DNA from: Onishia taeanensis
GTDB taxonomy: Bacteria > Pseudomonadota > Gammaproteobacteria > Pseudomonadales > Halomonadaceae
Length of the DNA stretch: 64,000 bases
Assembly (NCBI RefSeq): GCF_013349955.1
Contig: NZ_JABVXC010000007.1
Location: 62,001 to 126,000, forward strand
Reading direction: 5' to 3'
Position 1 is the stretch's first letter. Every line of letters starts with the position of its first letter. The position numbers were made by a program, and so were the translations under genes. Shown in pieces: positions 60,226 through 64,000 of the stretch. The notes beneath the pieces were generated by a model that was not told where the DNA came from, searched no databases, and saw nothing but the letters and a program-made list of their open reading frames with translations.

Positions 60226-60792
60226 ATGAGCATCAAGTCCGATAACTGGATCCGTCGCATGGCCGCCAGTGACGCCATGATCGAACCGTTCATGGAGGAT
60301 CAGGTGCGCTACGTCAACGAGCAGCGGGTGATCTCCTACGGCACGTCCAGCTACGGCTACGACGTGCGCTGCTCCGATGAATTCAAGGTCTTCACCAACA
60401 TCCATTCGGCGGTCGTCGACCCGAAAGCCTTCGACGAGAAGAGCTTCGTCGACGTCAAAGGGGATGTCTGCGTGATCCCGCCCAACTCCTTTGCCCTGGC
60501 TCGCACCGTGGAGTACTTCCGCATACCGCGCAATGTGCTGACCATTTGCCTCGGCAAGTCCACTTACGCCCGCTGTGGCATCATCGTCAACGTCACACCC
60601 CTGGAGCCGGAATGGGAAGGGCACGTGACGCTCGAATTCTCCAACACCACCAATCTGCCGGCCAAGATCTACGCCAACGAGGGTGTCGCGCAGATGCTGT
60701 TCCTGGAATCCGATGAGGTCTGCGAGACCTCCTACAAGGATCGGGGCGGCAAATACATGGGGCAGCGCGGTGTCACCCTGCCGCGGACCTGA
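60226..60792 (+). CDS. dcd: dCTP deaminase
   Basis: Converts dCTP to dUTP, supplying dTMP synthesis. The 188-residue trimeric enzyme shows '[20 protein letters not shown]', '[31 protein letters not shown]', '[20 protein letters not shown]' (catalytic Glu) and '[19 protein letters not shown]'. AAGGA precedes ATG 60226. It lies between two intrinsic terminators, so it is monocistronic. Confidence 0.97.
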   Translation: MSIKSDNWIRRMAASDAMIEPFMEDQVRYVNEQRVISYGTSSYGYDVRCSDEFKVFTNIHSAVVDPKAFDEKSFVDVKGDVCVIPPNSFALARTVEYFRIPRNVLTICLGKSTYARCGIIVNVTPLEPEWEGHVTLEFSNTTNLPAKIYANEGVAQMLFLESDEVCETSYKDRGGKYMGQRGVTLPRT

Positions 60793-60826
60793 TACGCCAA
60801 CACGGACTGCATGACGACACAGCAAG

Positions 60827-60852
60827 GCCGGGCTTTTGAAGCCCGGCTTTTT
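60827..60852 (+). terminator. Intrinsic terminator of dcd
   Basis: GCCGGGCTT (60827-60835) and AAGCCCGGC (60839-60847) form a perfect 9-bp stem with a three-base loop, followed by TTTTT (60848-60852). It lies 34 nt after the dcd stop and just before the convergent regulator gene. Confidence 0.95.
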
Positions 60853-60871
60853 GATGTCTGCAAGGGGCAGA

Positions 60872-61873
60872 TTAGAACTGCTGGCTATCCACCGCCGGTA
60901 GACAGACCACACCGTGGCCCGGCATGGGTTCGAGAGGCCCGCTAAAGTGGCGATTGAGCTCGGGCAGCAGCTCTCGCACGCAGCGCAGGAAAAGCTCAGT
61001 GACCGGCGAGGGCGGCCGGTCCTTGGGGTAGACGGTGCACCAGGAGCGCTTGAGCGGAAAGCCGGGCAGCTTGGGCGATGCCAGCAGTCCGGAAGCGATT
61101 TCCAGCTGCACGGCCAATCGCGGCAATACCGCGACGCCCAGGTGCGCCATGATGCCCTGCTTGATCGCCTCGTTGGTACCCAGCTCGATGGTATGCGGCA
61201 GCGACACCCGCTCCCTGGCGGCGAACTCCTCGAAGGCGGTCCGCGTCCCGGAACCGGGTTCGCGCATTAGCACATAGTGGCGCGCAAAGTCCTCGAGGCT
61301 CGGCTTGTCGGCCGTCAGCAGCGGATGGCCTGGCCAGACGACCGGGATCATCTCGTTGTCCAGTATCGGCATGAAGGCCAGTTGGGCATCTTGGGGCACC
61401 ATGCCCATGATCACCAGGTCGTCGCGCCGTTCGGCCAGACGCTCGAGGGCCTGGCTGCGGTTGCAGACGCGCAGTCGAATGGTGACTTCCGGGTAGCGGG
61501 CGCGAAACCGGGCCAGAATATGAGGCACCGCGTACTGGGCGGTGGATACCGCGGCCAGGTTGAGCTCGCCGCGAATGGTGCCGGCGATCTCGGAGAGCTC
61601 CATCTGGAGGCTCGACACCTGGCCGAAGATCGAGGTCACTGAGGCGGCCAGCGCATCGGCGGCTGGCAGTACGTGCAGGGTCTTGCCGGCATACTTGAAC
61701 AGCGGCTGCTCCAGCGCCTGCTCGAGCTGTCGGATCTGGGCGCTCACCGCGGGCTGGGTGAGGCCTAGCTGCTCGGCGGCCCGGGAGTAAGACTGCTGGC
61801 GATGCACGGCCTGAAAGACCTGCAACTGACGAAACGTCAGGCGATTGAGCAGACTGGGTCGAGTCATCGGCAT
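60872..61873 (-). CDS. LysR-family regulator, PycR-like, divergent from pyruvate carboxylase genes
   Basis: The 333-residue protein has an N-terminal helix-turn-helix ('FQAVHRQQSYSRAAEQLGLTQPAVSAQIRQLEQALEQPLF', about 20-60) and a CbbR-like effector domain ('IRGELNLAAVSTAQYAVPHIL', 'VMREPGSGTRTAFEEF' type region). In Pseudomonas the LysR gene in this position is PycR, regulator of pyruvate carboxylase and lipid metabolism, as I recall. A strong interlocking palindrome lies 17 nt upstream of its start in the shared 229-nt region. The ligand is unknown. ATG at 61867 is an alternative start. Confidence 0.88.
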   Translation of the reverse strand: MPMTRPSLLNRLTFRQLQVFQAVHRQQSYSRAAEQLGLTQPAVSAQIRQLEQALEQPLFKYAGKTLHVLPAADALAASVTSIFGQVSSLQMELSEIAGTIRGELNLAAVSTAQYAVPHILARFRARYPEVTIRLRVCNRSQALERLAERRDDLVIMGMVPQDAQLAFMPILDNEMIPVVWPGHPLLTADKPSLEDFARHYVLMREPGSGTRTAFEEFAARERVSLPHTIELGTNEAIKQGIMAHLGVAVLPRLAVQLEIASGLLASPKLPGFPLKRSWCTVYPKDRPPSPVTELFLRCVRELLPELNRHFSGPLEPMPGHGVVCLPAVDSQQF

Positions 61874-61889
61874 TCCCGCAAAGGTCTAG

Positions 61890-61909
61890 CTATAAGGTAT
61901 AGCTTATAG
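61890..61909. promoter_or_regulatory. Candidate LysR operator between regulator and pyruvate carboxylase genes
   Basis: CTATAAG-GTATAG-CTTATAG (61890-61909) is a perfect 7-6-7 inverted repeat. Overlapping it, CTATA-AGG-TATAG (61890-61902) is a second perfect palindrome. Such overlapping half-sites are typical of LysR targets (T-N11-A present several times). An A/T-rich tract (61915-61940) follows towards pycA. Confidence 0.75.
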
Positions 61910-62102
61910 GTTGGCAAAAAAATATCAATTTTTCTATTGGTTCGACACCCGGTAGCGTGAAAAAACGTCCTGCAACGGGGGTGGCTGGACACCCGTGAGC
62001 CGCTGGAAGCGACATGGGAGGGAGAATGTCGACCTTCCGGGGGCTTTCGAGTGTTTCGCAGGCCCGCTCAGGACGCAACCCGTAACCCTGGAGGTTCGAC
62101 CC

Positions 62103-63518
62103 GTGTTCCAGAAACTATTGATTGCTAACCGCGGCGAGATTGCCGTGCGCATCGAGCGGGCCTGTGCTGAGCTGGGCATTCGTTCGGTGGCTATTTACAC
62201 TGAACCCGACCGCTTTGCCCTGCACGTCAAGCGGGCCGACGAGGCTTATCAGGTCGGCGATGATCCCCTAGAGGGCTACCTTGACCCACGGCGTCTAGTC
62301 GACCTTGCCCGCGAGACCGGTTGTGATGCCATCCATCCCGGCTATGGATTTCTATCCGAAAACGACGAGTTTGCCCGCATCTGTGAGCAAGCCGGCATCG
62401 CCTTTGTCGGTCCGAGCTCCGAAGTCATTGCCCGCATGGGCGACAAGACCGCCGCCCGGCGGGCCATGCGCGATGCGGGAGTGCCGGTTACTCCTGGCTC
62501 AGAGGGCAACCTGGCAGACTGTGCCGCTGCTCTCAAGGAGGCCGATCGCATCGGCTATCCCGTCATGCTCAAGGCGACCTCCGGCGGCGGTGGCCGAGGC
62601 ATTCGCCGCTGCGACAGCGCGGAACAGCTCGAGCAGGCCTGGGAGCGAGTGGTATCCGAGGCCACCAAGGCCTTCGGCTCTGCCGATGTGTTTCTCGAGA
62701 AGTGCGTGGTCGACCCGCATCACATCGAGGTGCAGATCCTTGCCGACAAGCATGGCAGCGTGATCCATCTCTTCGAGCGCGACTGCTCCATTCAGCGGCG
62801 TAACCAGAAGCTGATCGAGATCGCGCCAAGTCCTCAGTTGACGCCAGAGCAGCGCGCCTATGTCGGCGAGCTGGGCGTGCGCGCGGCCAAGGCCGTGGGC
62901 TATGAAAACGCCGGTACCGTGGAGTTCCTGGTCAAGGGCAATGAAATCTACTTCATGGAGATGAATACTCGGGTCCAGGTCGAGCACACCATTACCGAAG
63001 CCATCACCGGGGTGGATATCGTCCGTGAGCAGCTGCGTATCGCCAGTGGCCACAAGTTGTCGTTTCGCCAGGAAGACATTCGTTACCACGGCTATGCGAT
63101 CCAGTTTCGTATCAACGCCGAAGACCCCAAGAACGATTTTCTGCCCTCTTTCGGGCGCATCACGCGCTACTACGCGCCCGGTGGTCCCGGGGTGCGCACC
63201 GATACTGCCATCTATACCGGCTACCAGATCCCCCCTTATTTCGACTCGCTGTGCCTGAAGCTGGTGGTCTGGGGGTTGAGCTGGGAAGAGACCCTCGACC
63301 GAGGCATCCGCGCGCTCAATGACATGCGTCTGCAGGGCGTCAAGACCACGGCGCCTTACTACGAGGAAATCCTGCGCCACGCGGACTTTCGTAGCGGACA
63401 TTTCGATACCGGTTTCGTGCCGGCCCATCCCGAGCTCTTGCAGTACTCGGTCAAGCGCAACCCCGAAGAGGCGGCCCTGGTGATTGCCGCCGCCATCGCC
63501 GCCCACGCCGGCCTCTAA
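62103..63518 (+). CDS. pycA: Biotin carboxylase subunit of pyruvate carboxylase
   Basis: The 471-residue ATP-grasp enzyme carboxylates biotin on the partner subunit. It has '[12 protein letters not shown]', Lys115, '[15 protein letters not shown]' (Lys157, glycine loop 161-166), '[13 protein letters not shown]', '[20 protein letters not shown]' (split), and '[12 protein letters not shown]'. It resembles the AccC-like subunit of two-subunit pyruvate carboxylases of Pseudomonas rather than the acetyl-CoA carboxylase enzyme, since the next gene is a carboxyltransferase of the oxaloacetate decarboxylase type. GTG start at 62103 has GGAGG 8 nt upstream. It is the first gene of a two-gene operon controlled by the divergent LysR protein. 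Confidence 0.93.
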   Translation: MFQKLLIANRGEIAVRIERACAELGIRSVAIYTEPDRFALHVKRADEAYQVGDDPLEGYLDPRRLVDLARETGCDAIHPGYGFLSENDEFARICEQAGIAFVGPSSEVIARMGDKTAARRAMRDAGVPVTPGSEGNLADCAAALKEADRIGYPVMLKATSGGGGRGIRRCDSAEQLEQAWERVVSEATKAFGSADVFLEKCVVDPHHIEVQILADKHGSVIHLFERDCSIQRRNQKLIEIAPSPQLTPEQRAYVGELGVRAAKAVGYENAGTVEFLVKGNEIYFMEMNTRVQVEHTITEAITGVDIVREQLRIASGHKLSFRQEDIRYHGYAIQFRINAEDPKNDFLPSFGRITRYYAPGGPGVRTDTAIYTGYQIPPYFDSLCLKLVVWGLSWEETLDRGIRALNDMRLQGVKTTAPYYEEILRHADFRSGHFDTGFVPAHPELLQYSVKRNPEEAALVIAAAIAAHAGL

Positions 63519-63528
63519 GGAGAATCTC

Positions 63529-64000
63529 ATGACGACGACAACTGCTTCCTCTGCCGCCGCCGATGCCGTCAACCTCACCGATGTGGTGCTGCGCGATGGC
63601 CATCAATCGCTGATCGCCACACGCCTGCGCACCGAGGATATGTTGCCGATCTGCGCGTCTCTCGATGCTATCGGCTTCCATTCCCTGGAAGTCTGGGGCG
63701 GGGCGACCTTCGATGCCTGCGTGCGGTTTCTCAAGGAAGACCCCTGGCAACGGCTGAGTGCCTTCAAGGATTTGATGCCCAACACCCCGCTGCAGATGCT
63801 GTTGCGCGGTCAGAACCTGCTTGGCTACCGCCATTATGCCGACGACGTAGTGGAACGCTTCGTCGCCAAGTCTGCCGACAACGGCGTCGATATCTTCCGC
63901 GTCTTCGACGCCTTGAACGATCTGCGCAATCTCGAGACCGCGATGCGCGCCGTCAAGGCCAGTGGCAAGCATGCCCAGGGTACGCTGTGCTACACGGTCA
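63529..64000 (+). CDS. pycB: Pyruvate carboxylase subunit B (carboxyltransferase/biotin carrier), 5' part
   Basis: The visible 157 codons start at ATG 63529 (TAAGGAGAA 5 nt upstream, 10 nt after pycA) and read '[25 protein letters not shown]', '[31 protein letters not shown]', '[20 protein letters not shown]' and '[17 protein letters not shown]', matching the HMGL/carboxyltransferase domain of OadA/PycB. 'LRDGHQS' carries the Asp that binds the metal and 'RGQNLLGY' the substrate-binding Arg. The rest, with the C-terminal biotin domain, lies beyond the window end. It transfers CO2 from carboxybiotin to pyruvate, forming oxaloacetate. Confidence 0.92.
   Translation, partial: MTTTTASSAAADAVNLTDVVLRDGHQSLIATRLRTEDMLPICASLDAIGFHSLEVWGGATFDACVRFLKEDPWQRLSAFKDLMPNTPLQMLLRGQNLLGYRHYADDVVERFVAKSADNGVDIFRVFDALNDLRNLETAMRAVKASGKHAQGTLCYTV

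Noticed and set aside
1-64000. Mobile elements, phage genes, CRISPR arrays, tRNA or rRNA genes
   Set aside because: No transposase, integrase, repeat-spacer array or RNA-gene signature was found; all detected repeats are short and tandem.

Overview
The window looks like chromosomal DNA of a GC-rich gammaproteobacterium. Halomonadaceae (Halomonas and relatives) is my best guess, from the gene mix, the acidic proteins and protein-level resemblance to Pseudomonas and Escherichia counterparts; no rRNA or marker gene was available to test this. Coding density is high and most gene starts have clear Shine-Dalgarno sites. I found no tRNA or rRNA genes, insertion sequences, phage genes or CRISPR array.

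Layout. 1-3.3 kb: pqiAB lipid-transport genes (pqiB is cut by the window edge) and a Na+/Ca2+ antiporter. 3.5-9.4 kb: cydABDC, a bd-type quinol oxidase with a short Q-loop plus its CydDC exporter. 9.5-14 kb: an adenine/adenosine deaminase, a membrane protein of unknown function, a divergent LysR/LysE pair and a small unknown membrane protein. 14-22 kb: purine catabolism (guaD, xdhC, xdhB, xdhA) with a divergent RutR-like TetR regulator and a perfect RutR-type operator between them, then a GntR regulator. 22-29 kb: ElyC-like protein, nth and the rsxABCDGE electron-transport operon. 29-34 kb: a CHASE4-like GGDEF protein, metG and a small lipoprotein.

34-43 kb holds the most interesting unit. 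It contains a divergent CofD-like protein, a Nudix hydrolase, a PhoU-like/aminoglycoside-phosphotransferase fusion, an ATP-grasp enzyme, an HprK-like P-loop kinase, a SixA-Nudix fusion, a second histidine phosphatase, a PPP-like metallophosphoesterase and a 91-residue amphi-Trp protein. From memory this corresponds to the set of families named the 'GAK system' in TIGRFAMs/NCBIfam, whose biochemical role is, to my knowledge, undescribed. The 4-20 nt overlaps and ATGA junctions suggest one co-transcribed pathway that makes and breaks a phosphorylated compound or protein mark.

43-64 kb: an unusual class A penicillin-binding protein, ppiC, a DUF6494-type small protein, a fused ABC exporter, a YadGH-type ABC pair, TerB, YihY, a DCC thioredoxin-like protein, a CorA-type transporter, arfB, a membrane-anchored coiled-coil protein, a ClC-family protein lacking the gating glutamate, a phosphoribosyltransferase, apbC/mrp, dcd, and a LysR (PycR-like) regulator divergent from the two-subunit pyruvate carboxylase genes (the second runs off the end).

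A recurring theme is short tandem duplications of 12-17 bp. They occur in intergenic DNA and in dispensable ends or loops of genes (pqiA, xdhB, the coiled-coil gene, a histidine phosphatase, around metG and upstream of apbC). Start codons stated below were chosen by Shine-Dalgarno spacing and family alignment from memory; alternatives are noted.
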